From SZUA-309 sp965230005 (GTDB lineage Bacteria; Pseudomonadota; Gammaproteobacteria; Pseudomonadales; Azotimanducaceae), in contig OZ245934.1 of the NCBI GenBank assembly GCA_965230005.1, positions 2,604,001 to 2,668,000 of the forward strand: DNA of 64,000 nt. Direction: 5' to 3'. Shown one piece after another: positions 51,014 through 60,345 of the stretch. The stretch's first letter is position 1. Each line of letters begins with the position of its first letter. The position numbers were made by a program, and so were the translations under genes. Below the pieces are notes generated by a model. The model saw only the letters and a list, made by a program, of their open reading frames with translations. It had not been told where the DNA came from and ran no database searches.

Positions 51014-52783
51014 TCAGCCAGCCTCTGACCCTTTAGACCCTTTTTTCCAGGGCAGGTTCGCACCGGCTTCGCGAGCCTGCAGCGCCCGCAGGGCAGCCAG
51101 TTTCTCAGGACTCGGTGCCGCCTTCAGCTCAGCCAGGAGCTGCTGGCGGGCTTCGCGGTCCTTGGCAGCCACGTAGTTCGAAAGGCCATCAACAAGCTCC
51201 GCAACCAGCGCTTCGTCCGAGAGCGTTCGCGGCGCGCTCGCCAACCGACCCAACTCCTCTGCCAGAGGACTCCCCGCCCAGCGACCCAGGATCTCGCTGC
51301 GATCAGCCTGAGGATTTTTGTCTATAAAGCTTACAACTTCCGCAAAGAAGTCGTTTGCCGCGTCGTCGACCACCCGGGCACGCAGTTCCTCGGGCACGGA
51401 TTGCAGGCTCTCCGGCATGCGCAAGAGTGCGGCCAGGAGCCGTCGGGTCAGGGGTGTCAGGACCGACGTATCACTCCGGACGCGTTGCGTCTTGGGGATC
51501 GGCTTCCGCGCAGCGCCTTCCGCGTCGCCAAGACCCGTAAGCGCCCCTAAGCGATTGCGCATGAGCTGCTTGAGTACGCCATCCGGGACTCTGTCGATAT
51601 AGGGCATGACCAGGCTCGCGAGCTTGGCCTGGCCATCGAGACCATGCAGGTCGAGGCCGCTGGACAGCTCCGCGAAGAGATACTCTATGGCGGGTGAAGC
51701 GCCCTTGATGCGCTCCAGGAAAGCACCCTTGCCCTCTTTGCGAATCAGGCTGTCCGGGTCTTCTCCATCGGGGAGAAACATGAACTTCAGCTGCCGGCCA
51801 TCCGTGAGCGTACCGAGGGCGTTTTCGAGGGCCTTCCAGGCCGCCCTGCGGCCCGCTGCGTCCCCGTCGAAGCAGCAGACGACCTCCTCACAATAACGGT
51901 AGAGCTTGTGAAAGTGGTCTGTTGTCGCCGAGGTGCCGAGGCTTGCGACGACATTCGCTACGCCAGCCTGGGAAAGGGCCACCACGTCCATGTAGCCTTC
52001 GACTACGATCAGCTGCTCGATACGCCGGAGGGCGTTCCTGGCTTCGTAGAGCCCGTAGAGCTCGCGGCCTTTGTGAAACACCGGCGTCTCGGGGCTGTTC
52101 AGGTACTTGGGGCCGTCAGCGGCGCCCATGACCCTGCCGCCAAAGCCGATCACCCGCCCCCGGGTGTCGCGGATGGGAAACATGATGCGGTCACGGAACC
52201 GATCATAGACCCGGCCCCGATCGTTCTTCGTCAGGAGCCCCGCCGCAAGCAGGTCTTTTTCGCTGAATCCTTTTTCGCCCTGAAACGCATCACTGATCGT
52301 CTGCCAGCCGTCCGGCGCGTAACCAATGGCGAAGTCCCGGGCGACGATACCGGTGAGACCGCGATCCTTGAGATAGCTCACCGCCGTCTCGGCACCTTTC
52401 AAGGCCCGGCAATAGAGTTTCTCAGCACGGGCAAGGGCCTCATAGAGCCGGCTATGGTCTTCACGCGGCCCACCGCGATCCCCCTCCCGAGGCACCTCCA
52501 CACCCGCCATCCGGGCAAGCGTTTCCACGGCCTCGACGAACTCGAGCCGATCGAACTCCATCAGAAAGGTAAGCGCCGTGCCGGATGCCTGGCAGCCGAA
52601 GCAGTAGTAGAACTGCTTGTCGGGAGCGACGCTGAAGGACGGCGTCTTTTCTTCATGGAAGGGGCAGCGGGCCTGAAAATTGCGCCCCGCTTTCTTCAGG
52701 GGCACGCGCGAATCAATCAGATCGACGATATCTGTGCGCGCGAGGAGGTCGTTGATGAAGGTCTGTGGGATACGCCCGGCCAT
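51014..52783 (-). CDS. dnaG: DNA primase
   Basis: This 589-residue bacterial primase has a N-terminal CHC2 zinc finger with CPFHEEKTPSFSVAPDKQFY and the CFGCQASG partner. The TOPRIM catalytic core includes VVEGYMDVVALSQAGVANVV and the CCFDGDAAGRRAAWKAL Asp-x-Asp. A C-terminal DnaB-binding region is more variable. It makes RNA primers at the replication fork. Start ATG 52783 gives the standard AGRIPQTFI beginning. It lies after manC and before rpoD in the same direction. Length is normal. Confidence 0.96.
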   Translation of the reverse strand: MAGRIPQTFINDLLARTDIVDLIDSRVPLKKAGRNFQARCPFHEEKTPSFSVAPDKQFYYCFGCQASGTALTFLMEFDRLEFVEAVETLARMAGVEVPREGDRGGPREDHSRLYEALARAEKLYCRALKGAETAVSYLKDRGLTGIVARDFAIGYAPDGWQTISDAFQGEKGFSEKDLLAAGLLTKNDRGRVYDRFRDRIMFPIRDTRGRVIGFGGRVMGAADGPKYLNSPETPVFHKGRELYGLYEARNALRRIEQLIVVEGYMDVVALSQAGVANVVASLGTSATTDHFHKLYRYCEEVVCCFDGDAAGRRAAWKALENALGTLTDGRQLKFMFLPDGEDPDSLIRKEGKGAFLERIKGASPAIEYLFAELSSGLDLHGLDGQAKLASLVMPYIDRVPDGVLKQLMRNRLGALTGLGDAEGAARKPIPKTQRVRSDTSVLTPLTRRLLAALLRMPESLQSVPEELRARVVDDAANDFFAEVVSFIDKNPQADRSEILGRWAGSPLAEELGRLASAPRTLSDEALVAELVDGLSNYVAAKDREARQQLLAELKAAPSPEKLAALRALQAREAGANLPWKKGSKGSEAG

Positions 52784-52892
52784 CGCTTTACGTTAGCACA
52801 GCGGTCAAGGCGGGCCAGTCGTCACAGCCAGCTGAGGGCGCCTTACCGGACGAAAAAATCGCAAACCGCGGACGCGCTAAGCCCGAGGTGGC

Positions 52893-54302
52893 CTATTCCG
52901 CTGCCGGTGTGCGCCCGTAATTGTCTTCGAAACGGACAATGTCGTCCTCGCCGAGATAGCCGCCGACCTGCACCTCGATGAGCTCCAGCGGCAAGCGGCC
53001 GGGATTTGCGAGCCGATGGGTGACGCCCAACGGAATATAGGTGCTCTCATTCTCGGCGAGCATGAACACGTCTTCCCCACGGGTCACTTCCGCCGTGCCA
53101 TGGACAACGATCCAGTGTTCGGCCCGGTGGTGGTGCATCTGCAGGGAGAGGCGCTCGCCGGGCTTTACCCGGATCCGCTTGACCTGATAGCGGTCACCGG
53201 CTTCCACGGATTCGTAGCTTCCCCAGGGACGGAAAACTTCCCGATGCGTAACGTATTCGTCGCGCTGACAGGCTTTCAGGGCGTCGACCAGCCCCTTCAC
53301 TTCCTGCACCTGATCTTTATCCGCCACGAGCACCGCATCCGCCGTTTCGACGACAATGAGATTCTCAACGCCAACGGTGCCGACCAGACGATGATTGGCC
53401 TGGACGAAAGATCCTTTCGTCGCCATGGAGACGACGTCACCCTGACTGTGATTCCCGGCGGCATCCTGAGGTGACGCATCGAGGATCGCCGACCAGCTGC
53501 CGACATCGGACCAGCCGAAGCCGGCCGGTACGGTCCAGGCCTTGTCTGTTTTTTCCATGACCGCATAGTCGATGGAGTCCGACGGACAGCGCAGAAAGGC
53601 CTCGCCAGGCCGGAAGAAGTCGAGATCGACACTTCCATCCCGAAACGCGTCCTTCAGCGGCTCCGCCATGGCCGGTGCATGCTGTTCGAGGGCGTCGAGA
53701 TAGGTGTCTACACCGAGCACGAACATGCCCGAGTTCCAGAAGTAGTTGCCCGCCTCCAGGTAGCCGGTGGCCGTGTCGATGTCCGGCTTTTCCACGAACG
53801 CCTCAACGGGCCTCGCTGCGTCGCCTCCACCAGGGGCACAGAGGTAGCCATAGCCGGTCTCCGGACGGTCGGGGACGACGCCGAAGGTGACGAGCCCACC
53901 CGCATCCGCGGCGGCAACTGCTTTCTGCACTGCCGCGGCAAAGGCATCGGCGTCCTCCACGAGATGGTCGGAGGGAAGCACGAGGAGCGTCGCGCCCGCG
54001 GGGGCCGCGAGGGCAGCCAGGCCGATGGCGGGTGCGGTGTTGCGGCCTTCCTGTTCGAGAATGATCCGTTCCCAGTCAGCGCCGATGGCCCGGCATTGCT
54101 CCGCCACGAGAAAGCGATGTTCTTCGTTACAGACGATGATCGGCTTCGCGTCCGTGACCTTGCGGGCCCGGAGCAGCGTCTCCTGCAGCAGGGAACTTTC
54201 GGAGAAGAGCGCATGAAACTGCTTCGGGAACAGCTCGCGGGACAGGGGCCAGAGGCGACTGCCGGTGCCGCCGGCAAGGATCACGGGGACAAGGTCTGAC
54301 AT
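52893..54302 (-). CDS. manC: Mannose-1-phosphate guanylyltransferase / mannose-6-phosphate isomerase
   Basis: This 469-residue bifunctional protein has the pyrophosphorylase motif VILAGGTGSRLWPLSRELFP, with FPKQFHAL after it, and FVEKPDIDTATGYLEAGNYF for the sugar-1-phosphate site. The C-terminal cupin (about residues 350-465) holds the type II isomerase: PWGSYESVEAGDRYQVKRIR, QMHHHRAEHWIVVHGTAEVT. The order is that of AlgA/XanB/ManC. It supplies GDP-mannose, the substrate for the two Gmd proteins 35 kb away. Its place between yqeY and dnaG in the rpsU-dnaG-rpoD operon is unusual and would tie GDP-mannose supply to growth-related transcription. Confidence 0.95.
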   Translation of the reverse strand: MSDLVPVILAGGTGSRLWPLSRELFPKQFHALFSESSLLQETLLRARKVTDAKPIIVCNEEHRFLVAEQCRAIGADWERIILEQEGRNTAPAIGLAALAAPAGATLLVLPSDHLVEDADAFAAAVQKAVAAADAGGLVTFGVVPDRPETGYGYLCAPGGGDAARPVEAFVEKPDIDTATGYLEAGNYFWNSGMFVLGVDTYLDALEQHAPAMAEPLKDAFRDGSVDLDFFRPGEAFLRCPSDSIDYAVMEKTDKAWTVPAGFGWSDVGSWSAILDASPQDAAGNHSQGDVVSMATKGSFVQANHRLVGTVGVENLIVVETADAVLVADKDQVQEVKGLVDALKACQRDEYVTHREVFRPWGSYESVEAGDRYQVKRIRVKPGERLSLQMHHHRAEHWIVVHGTAEVTRGEDVFMLAENESTYIPLGVTHRLANPGRLPLELIEVQVGGYLGEDDIVRFEDNYGRTPAAE

Positions 54303-54418
54303 CTTGGCTATCCGGGAGATTCAGGCTGAGTCTAACCGCCTTTAACGGCGATTAGGGTAGCGAGAGGTAGAGAAACACCCTCAAGGCGTAAGAGATTCGT
54401 TAAGGAGGAGCCGCCGGA

Positions 54419-54868
54419 TTAGCCGGCCAGCCGTGCTTTAACCTTGGCGCTGACCAGCCCCATATCGGCGCGTCCGGTGAGCGCGCCTTTAACCGCACCC
54501 ATGACCTTGCCCATGTCCTGCATACCACTGGCCCCCGTTTCTTCGACGATGCGGGCCACCAGTGCTTCGATCTCGTCTTCGCCCATGGCTGCGGGCATGA
54601 AAGTTTCGATGACCTCAATCTCAAAACGCTCTTTGGCGGCGAGATCCTCGCGATCAGCCGCCTCGAACTGCGATCGAGCATCGTGCCGCTGCTTGAGCAT
54701 GCGGTTCAGAACCGTGAGCACGTCGTCTTCAGTCAGCTCTTTGCGCTCGTCGACCTCCACCCGCTTGATCTCGGCGTTGATCATGCGCAGGGCAGCCACG
54801 CGCTCTTTGTCGCGGGCCTTCATGGCCGCCTTGGTGTCATCGAGAATGCGGGATTTCAGATCGGCCAT
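54419..54868 (-). CDS. YqeY/GatB-like protein
   Basis: This 149-residue protein is of the YqeY family, related to the C-terminal tRNA-binding part of GatB. Landmarks are LKSRILDDTKAAMKARDKER, VAALRMINAEIKRVEVDE, IEVIETFMPAAMGEDEIEAL and GKVMGAVKGALTGRADMGLV. It is commonly found beside rpsU or dnaG. A role in tRNA-dependent amidation is suggested by homology only. ATG 54868 is the start; the ATG three codons earlier sits too near the GGACGG ribosome site. It follows rpsU by 114 nt in the operon. Confidence 0.9.
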   Translation of the reverse strand: MADLKSRILDDTKAAMKARDKERVAALRMINAEIKRVEVDERKELTEDDVLTVLNRMLKQRHDARSQFEAADREDLAAKERFEIEVIETFMPAAMGEDEIEALVARIVEETGASGMQDMGKVMGAVKGALTGRADMGLVSAKVKARLAG

Positions 54869-54982
54869 CGGCGGCATCCGTCCATAGGTGAGAATAGAAC
54901 CAGCAGATCGAGGGCAGGGATCGGTGGCAAACGGCGGGAACCGTTGCCCGGAGCAGACGCCGGAACCGGCGCCGGCAGGCTG

Positions 54983-55198
54983 TCAGTATGACTTCTCGAA
55001 GCGACGCGCTTCGCGCTGCAGCTTCTTCAGATGGCGCTTCACCGCGGCAGCGGCCTTGCGCTTGCGGACGGCCGTGGGCTTCTCATAGTACTCGCGACGA
55101 CGGACTTCCGAGAGAATGCCGGCCTTTTCACACGTGCGCTTCCAGCGGCGCAGAGCGACGTCGAAAGGCTCGTTTTCTTTGACTTTTACGCTGGGCAT
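54983..55198 (-). CDS. rpsU: 30S ribosomal protein S21
   Basis: This 71-residue, highly basic protein has the canonical S21 pattern: PSVKVKENEPFDVALRRWKR, TCEKAGILSEVRRREYYEKP and a C-terminal R/K-rich tail. S21 binds the platform of the small subunit and helps mRNA selection. It opens the operon that continues through yqeY, manC, dnaG and rpoD. Start ATG 55198; an upstream in-frame extension has no S21 counterpart. A promoter-like pair lies about 40-70 bp upstream. Confidence 0.97.
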   Translation of the reverse strand: MPSVKVKENEPFDVALRRWKRTCEKAGILSEVRRREYYEKPTAVRKRKAAAAVKRHLKKLQREARRFEKSY

Positions 55199-55238
55199 CG
55201 GGTGCTTTGCCTGATTACCTGAAGTTGAAAGGCCGCGA

Positions 55239-55267
55239 ATTCTACTGGCATCCCGGGGTAAACGCAA
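55239..55267 (-). promoter_or_regulatory. Predicted sigma-70 promoter for rpsU
   Basis: On the minus strand TAGAAT (55244-55239, 5 of 6 to consensus) lies 17 nt after TTGCGT (55267-55262). Transcription would start near 55232 and give a leader of about 34 nt. It sits in the 89-bp region shared with the divergent tsaD. Confidence 0.45.
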
Positions 55268-55287
55268 AACGGGTAAACTCCCGTTTC

Positions 55288-56316
55288 ATGCGTGTTCTGG
55301 GCATAGAAACCTCCTGCGATGAGACCGGCATCGCAATCTACGACAGCGAACGAGGGTTGCTGGCGGACGCTGTGCACAGCCAGGTGGCGCTGCACGCCGA
55401 CTTTGGTGGCGTCGTGCCGGAACTGGCGTCCCGGGATCATGTCCGCAGGACCGTGCCGCTGATCCGCCGGCTGCTCGAGGAAACGGACCTGAATCTGGAG
55501 GACCTGGACGCCGTGGCCTACACCGCGGGGCCCGGACTCGTAGGCGCGCTGATGGTTGGCGCGGGCTTTGGCGAAACGCTCGCCTGGGCCTTCGAGATAC
55601 CGGCGCTCCCCGTCCACCATATGGAGGGGCATCTCCTGGCACCGCTCCTCGACGTACCCGACGACGGTGAACCCGTCGATTTTCCCTTCGTGGCGCTCCT
55701 CGTGTCCGGCGGCCACACACAGCTGGTGAAAGTGGCCGCTGTCGGCGACTACGAACTCCTCGGCGAGTCCGTGGACGACGCCGCCGGGGAAGCCTTCGAC
55801 AAGGCCGCGAAGATGCTGGAGCTCGGCTACCCCGGCGGCCCGAAACTTGCTGCCTGTGCGGAGGCGGGAGATCCGAACCGCTTTCGGTTTCCCCGACCCA
55901 TGACCGATCGTCCAGGGCTCGACTTCAGTTTCTCCGGGCTGAAAACCTTCACCCTGAACACCGTCAATGCCCATGCACCACTGACGGAGGCAGATCGGGC
56001 AGACATCGCCCGCGCCTTCGAAGAGGCCGTCGTCGATACGCTGTTCATCAAATGCCGGCGAGCCCTGGAGGCCACCGGCTGCAGCACCCTGCTCATGGCC
56101 GGTGGCGTGAGCGCAAACAAACGACTCCGGGGTGTGCTCGCCGAACGCCTCGATGCACGCGTCCTCTATCCGGCGCTCAAGCTCTGCACGGACAATGGCG
56201 CCATGATCGCCTACGCGGGCTGCCAGCGACTCCTCGCCGGGCAGCGCTCGGATGGCGCGATCTCCGTCCGCGCCCGCTGGCCGATGATCGAGCTGCCACC
56301 GGTAGCGGCGCACTGA
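55288..56316 (+). CDS. tsaD: tRNA N6-adenosine threonylcarbamoyltransferase
   Basis: This 342-residue Kae1/TsaD protein has MRVLGIETSCDETGIAIYDS at the N-terminus, the metal-binding HMEGHLLAPL, the LLVSGGHTQL phosphate loop and GEAFDKAAKMLELGYPGGP. It ends with LCTDNGAMIAYAG. With TsaB, TsaC and TsaE it makes t6A37 in tRNAs that read ANN codons. ATG 55288 is the start; the frame extends to 55207 but reads into the rpsU promoter. It is divergent from rpsU and continues directly into folB with no intergenic base. Confidence 0.96.
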   Translation: MRVLGIETSCDETGIAIYDSERGLLADAVHSQVALHADFGGVVPELASRDHVRRTVPLIRRLLEETDLNLEDLDAVAYTAGPGLVGALMVGAGFGETLAWAFEIPALPVHHMEGHLLAPLLDVPDDGEPVDFPFVALLVSGGHTQLVKVAAVGDYELLGESVDDAAGEAFDKAAKMLELGYPGGPKLAACAEAGDPNRFRFPRPMTDRPGLDFSFSGLKTFTLNTVNAHAPLTEADRADIARAFEEAVVDTLFIKCRRALEATGCSTLLMAGGVSANKRLRGVLAERLDARVLYPALKLCTDNGAMIAYAGCQRLLAGQRSDGAISVRARWPMIELPPVAAH

Positions 56317-56679
56317 ATGGGCACGGTCTACGTCAGGCAGCTGCCGGTCAGCTGCATCATCGGCATCCACGCAGACGAGCGGGTGGCGAACCAGCAACTG
56401 CTGATCAGCGTCGAACTGGACGTGGACTTCAGTCGCGCCAGGCACTCGGACGCCGTTGAAGACGCCCTCGATTACACACTTGTCGCCAAGCACATCGCGG
56501 CCACCGCCCGTGCCGGGCGCTTCCGGCTCATCGAAACACTCGCCGAGAAGCTGGCAGAGGAACTGCTCACACCGGGCGTGCTGAGGGTTGCCGTGGACGT
56601 GCAGAAACCCGCGGCCCTGGCAGCAACCCGAGAGGTCGGCGTTCGAGTTGAACGACAGCAGCAAGGAGATCCTGCTTGA
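56317..56679 (+). CDS. folB: Dihydroneopterin aldolase
   Basis: This 120-residue protein is of the FolB/FolX family. Characteristic parts are VSCIIGIHADERVANQQLLI at the N-terminus, DFSRARHSDAVEDALDYTLV, RFRLIETLAEKLAEELL (Glu of the active site) and VQKPAALAATREVGVRVER with the catalytic lysine. It cleaves 7,8-dihydroneopterin in folate synthesis. The ATG directly follows the TGA of tsaD. The TTG of the next gene overlaps the stop. Confidence 0.92.
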   Translation: MGTVYVRQLPVSCIIGIHADERVANQQLLISVELDVDFSRARHSDAVEDALDYTLVAKHIAATARAGRFRLIETLAEKLAEELLTPGVLRVAVDVQKPAALAATREVGVRVERQQQGDPA

Positions 56680-58331
56680 ATCGATTCCCATCCCCGATGA
56701 TCGCTCTTACCCTCCTCTTTTCCCTCATCCTGAGCGCATGCGGAGAAGCACCCATGACCGATGCCGACGGCGGATCCACCGCCGCGTCAGATCCTCTCCC
56801 TGAAAAGGCAGGCGCCTCAGGTACCGATGCGATCACGGCGCTGAGCGCCCTGGCCCTGCAGGAGCGTCTACGCACCGGCGAACTCAGCGCGGCGGCCGTA
56901 CTCGAAGCGTATCTTTCCAGAATCGAAGACCTGAACGTGAACGGACCGGCACTTCGAGCCGTCCTGGCGATCAATCCGGAAGCTGCGGGCGAAGCCGCCC
57001 GTCTCGACGCGGCGCTGTCGGAATCAGGACCCGCCGGCCCACTTCACGGCATCCCGGTGCTCATCAAGGGCAACATCGACGTGGCTGGCATGAGCAATTC
57101 CGCCGGTTCCCTGGCCCTGGCGGACAACGTTCCTGGCAAGGATGCCCATCTGGTTGCGGCGCTACGCCAGGCGGGGGCCGTCATTCTCGGCACGGCCAAT
57201 CTCTCCGAGTGGGCAAACTTCCGCGACGACTTTTCCAGCTCCGGTTGGAGCAGCGTTGGAGGGCAGACCCGGAATCCGCACGTCCTCGACCGGAATCCCT
57301 GCGGATCATCCAGCGGTTCAGCCGTCGCGGTGGCGGCCCGCATGGCACCCCTGGCCGTGGGGACGGAGACCAACGGCTCCATCGTCTGCCCCGCGACCAT
57401 GAACGGCGTTGTCGGCATCAAGCCAACGGTCGGGCTGGTGAGCCGCTCCGGCATCATTCCGATATCCAGCACTCAGGACACGGCGGGCCCCATGGCACGA
57501 AACGTCGCCGACGCCGCCCTGCTCCTCGAGGCCCTCGCTGCCTACGATCCTGAAGACCCGCTCTCGATTGACTCCGCTGATCTCCGCCTTCCGCAGGAGA
57601 GTTCCGTCAGCTCGCTTTCCGGCAAACGCATCGGCGTGCTGCGCAGCTACAGCGGCAAAGGTCGATATGCAGCCGTAGAAGCCGTCTACACCCAGTCGCT
57701 CGCGGCCCTCGAGGGGCTCGGAGCGACCCTCGTCGATCCGGTGGAGTACACGGCTTTTCCCGACATTCGCAAACCGATGCTGCGCATCATGCTCCGGGAG
57801 TTCAAAGCCGGCTTGAACGATTACCTGAGCCACGCCGGGCTTCCCGCGGAGCGCAGCGATCTCGCGGCACTGATTGCTTACAACGTTGCGGAAGCGGAGC
57901 GGGTCATGCCGCACTTCGGGCAGAGCGTGTTCCTGGACTCCGAAGCACAGACGGGCCTCGACGATCCGGAATACGCCGCCGACATCGCCGCCGCCCAGGA
58001 GAAGCTGCGCGCGGATCTCAAAGCGCTGTTTGCTGACAACGCGCTGGACGCGATCGTGATGCCGACGAACGGCCCAGCCTGGAAAACCGACTGGGTGTAC
58101 GGAGACACGGGGCACTTTGGCGGCACCGCCTATCTCGCGGCGGTCAGCGGTTTCCCGAGCCTCGTGCTCCCGGCAGGCGTCGTGGAGCAGCTGCCCATTG
58201 GGGTTGGTCTGCTGGGCCTGCCGGAAACGGAAGCGGGGCTCATCCAACTGGCACTGGCCTTGGAGGCTGCGCTACCACCGGCGCCGGAGCCGGGTTTCAT
58301 CGATAGCCTCGAGTCTCAGGCCTCGCGCTGA
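56676..58331 (+). CDS. Amidase-signature lipoprotein
   Basis: This 551-residue enzyme begins with a lipoprotein signal (IALTLLFSLILSAC, Cys about residue 22), then an amidase-signature domain. The catalytic lysine is in GIPVLIKGNIDVAG, and the Ser-cisSer pair is in PCGSSSGSAVAVAA and GTETNGSIVCPATMN. The C-terminal part ends GVGLLGLPETEAGLIQLALA. It probably sits on the inner leaflet of the outer membrane or on the inner membrane. The substrate is unknown; peptide amides or amidated muropeptides are both known for the superfamily. The TTG start has AGGAG 7 nt upstream and overlaps folB. It overlaps the end of cca by 16 bp. Confidence 0.9.
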   Translation: MNRFPSPMIALTLLFSLILSACGEAPMTDADGGSTAASDPLPEKAGASGTDAITALSALALQERLRTGELSAAAVLEAYLSRIEDLNVNGPALRAVLAINPEAAGEAARLDAALSESGPAGPLHGIPVLIKGNIDVAGMSNSAGSLALADNVPGKDAHLVAALRQAGAVILGTANLSEWANFRDDFSSSGWSSVGGQTRNPHVLDRNPCGSSSGSAVAVAARMAPLAVGTETNGSIVCPATMNGVVGIKPTVGLVSRSGIIPISSTQDTAGPMARNVADAALLLEALAAYDPEDPLSIDSADLRLPQESSVSSLSGKRIGVLRSYSGKGRYAAVEAVYTQSLAALEGLGATLVDPVEYTAFPDIRKPMLRIMLREFKAGLNDYLSHAGLPAERSDLAALIAYNVAEAERVMPHFGQSVFLDSEAQTGLDDPEYAADIAAAQEKLRADLKALFADNALDAIVMPTNGPAWKTDWVYGDTGHFGGTAYLAAVSGFPSLVLPAGVVEQLPIGVGLLGLPETEAGLIQLALALEAALPPAPEPGFIDSLESQASR

Positions 58332-59383
58332 AGGGCGGCAAGCGCCTGGATACGACCCTCATCGAGGGCGCGCCCAAGATCCGGGCCCTGCAGACCCCGG
58401 GCCTGCAGTTCAGGTACGGACACCGCGTCCACCAGCGCAGCGGAAACGTCGATGAGCCGAGAGCAATCAACCTCGTGCAGGGCCTCTACCACGCGCAAGC
58501 CTGCTTCCAGCTCGGTTTCCGAGCGAAGTGCCCGGCAGTCCTGTAAAGCCTGATAAAGCGCCGCAGGCTCCGCGGAAGGCCAGCGCGCAATGAGTGGGCC
58601 ATGCCGCTGCACCCAGCCGGCGAGGCGCTGGTGGTACTGCGGAACTTTCAGGCGCGCGCCGAAAGTTGCCAGCGCATCACCAGAAAGCTCGTTGCAGAAG
58701 GCAGCGTAGCGCTCCGCCGGTTTCTCAAGCACCTTCGGCACCTGGGGCGTCAGGCCCTCGAACTCCTTAAGCCAGGGCGAAAGCGCGTCGGCCGCTGCAA
58801 GCACTTCCAGAAACCGGAGCGGCAGCGGCGCACTCAGAGCCTTCGCAAGCTCACCCCAGACCCGCTCCGCGGACAACTCTTCGAGGCTACCCGCCGCGGC
58901 CATGGCAGTCATCAACGCACTCGTCGCTTCCGCGACGGTGAAATTCGGCAACTGAGCGGCGAAGCGGGCTACCCGGAAGACGCGCAGCGGGTCTTCCGCA
59001 AAGGCCTCGGAGACATGCCTCAGACAGCGATTGTCCAGATCAGCGCGTCCGTTGTAGGGGTCGATGAGCTCGCCATCCGCCGCGCGGGCCATGGCATTAA
59101 TCGTCAGGTCCCGGCGAATGAGATCGTCTTCGAGGGACACGTCGGGATCGGCGTGAACGGCAAAGCCCTGGTGGCCGGGTCCCGTCTTGCGCTCCGTTCG
59201 CGCGAGGGCGTACTCCTCATTTGTCTCAGGATGAAGAAACACCGGGAAATCACGACCCACCTGGCGATAGCCAAGCGCCAGCATGTCTTCGACGCGGGCA
59301 CCTACCACCACCCAGTCCCGATCGCCAACGGAGCGCCCGAGCAGTTCATCGCGGACCGCGCCGCCTACGAGGTAGATCTCCAT
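58316..59383 (-). CDS. cca: tRNA nucleotidyltransferase (CCA-adding), short form
   Basis: This 355-residue class II CCA enzyme has YLVGGAVRDELLGRSVGDRD (GGxVRD with the DxD that follows, VGDRDWVV), the RRDLTINAMA motif and EDPLRVFRVARFAAQL. The length is shorter than the 412 residues of E. coli Cca; the HD phosphohydrolase domain is missing. It completes or repairs 3' CCA ends. Note that the tRNA in this window already encodes CCA. Start ATG; divergent from the hypothetical gene at 59560, convergent with the amidase. Confidence 0.93.
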   Translation of the reverse strand: MEIYLVGGAVRDELLGRSVGDRDWVVVGARVEDMLALGYRQVGRDFPVFLHPETNEEYALARTERKTGPGHQGFAVHADPDVSLEDDLIRRDLTINAMARAADGELIDPYNGRADLDNRCLRHVSEAFAEDPLRVFRVARFAAQLPNFTVAEATSALMTAMAAAGSLEELSAERVWGELAKALSAPLPLRFLEVLAAADALSPWLKEFEGLTPQVPKVLEKPAERYAAFCNELSGDALATFGARLKVPQYHQRLAGWVQRHGPLIARWPSAEPAALYQALQDCRALRSETELEAGLRVVEALHEVDCSRLIDVSAALVDAVSVPELQARGLQGPDLGRALDEGRIQALAALQREA

Positions 59384-59559
59384 GGCGCCAACTTAGCAGA
59401 CCGCACCGCAGGCCGTCGCTGACGCCACGTGCGAGATCTCCTGCAGACCACCTCACAGCCGCGCAGCCAGAATTCGCACGGTATGGCAGCGCATCGACCG
59501 ACTGTGAGTCGCGTGGCCGAGTGCTGAAGTGACGGTCCCCCAAAACCAAGGAGAGAAAC

Positions 59560-60345
59560 GTGAATCGAATTCACACCGCGCTCGCCGTCGCAGCACTTTG
59601 CGGTGCGTTTGTTGCCTGGCAGCTTTCCGACCCTAGTGACAGCTCTTTAGGGTCAACGACAGCAACATCCACCAACACCAACCACCCAACTGAGATCACG
59701 CCTCAGGCTCACGCTGCGGTGGGAGCCCAGGGTCCTGATACTCAGTCGTCGACGTCCAGGCGCAACATCGCTGAGATGCAGGCGAATGTCGCCAAGGACT
59801 GCACCTGGGTCACTCACTACATCCCCGAGTTCGAGACCGGTGAAATCATCGAGTCCCGCTCATGCGAACCGAACAATCCCGAAGCCGTAGATCCCTACAC
59901 CACCTGGGATAACGAAACCCTCGCCAATATGGCTTACGGGGACGCCCACGCAGCGGAAGTGCTGGGCTTGCGCCACATCCGCTCAGCCGACCCAAACGAA
60001 GAAGCCGTTGGCCTGAATCTCATTTTCCGAAGCGTCGCTCTGTCCGGTGATCTCAATACCTTCCGAAAGGCGATTGGCGTCCGTTATGCCTACATGTCGG
60101 TCGATGGCGAACCGCAGGTGGACAACATGCGCCGATTGATGCTCTTCAGCGTAATCGGCGAGGCCCTCGGGGACGACCGGTTCAACGCAACCTTCATCGC
60201 CTCCGAGCTCACGCACGCCGGCGTGCCTGAGAATGAGATCGATGGCCTCCGCTCAGCGGCCATGGAAGCGCTCAAGGCAATGGCATCGCTGCAGACGGAG
60301 ATGACCGGTGACAGCTGGATGCAGGAGGCGCTCGACAATGTCTAG
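59560..60345 (+). CDS. Unknown secreted protein
   Basis: This 261-residue protein begins with a signal peptide or anchor (MNRIHTALAVAALCGAFVAW), followed by a Ser/Thr-rich low-complexity linker (about residues 25-65), then a mixed helical domain with WVTHYIPEFETGEIIESRSC and two cysteines near 80-100. LANMAYGDAHAAEVLGLRHI hints at a SEL1- or tetratricopeptide-like helical repeat, but no family can be named. GTG start with AAGGAG 8 nt upstream. It overlaps the next gene by 8 nt, so the two are an operon. Nothing suggests transfer. Confidence 0.65.
   Translation: MNRIHTALAVAALCGAFVAWQLSDPSDSSLGSTTATSTNTNHPTEITPQAHAAVGAQGPDTQSSTSRRNIAEMQANVAKDCTWVTHYIPEFETGEIIESRSCEPNNPEAVDPYTTWDNETLANMAYGDAHAAEVLGLRHIRSADPNEEAVGLNLIFRSVALSGDLNTFRKAIGVRYAYMSVDGEPQVDNMRRLMLFSVIGEALGDDRFNATFIASELTHAGVPENEIDGLRSAAMEALKAMASLQTEMTGDSWMQEALDNV

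Noticed and set aside
55186..56691. A 501-codon minus-strand frame across tsaD and folB.
   Set aside because: It is antisense to two well-recognised genes and has none of the features of a real protein.
59511..59532. A short GGCCGAGTGCTGAAG piece that looks like the start of a Leu or Ser tRNA.
   Set aside because: Only about 15 nt match and no cloverleaf, anticodon arm or acceptor stem can be formed.
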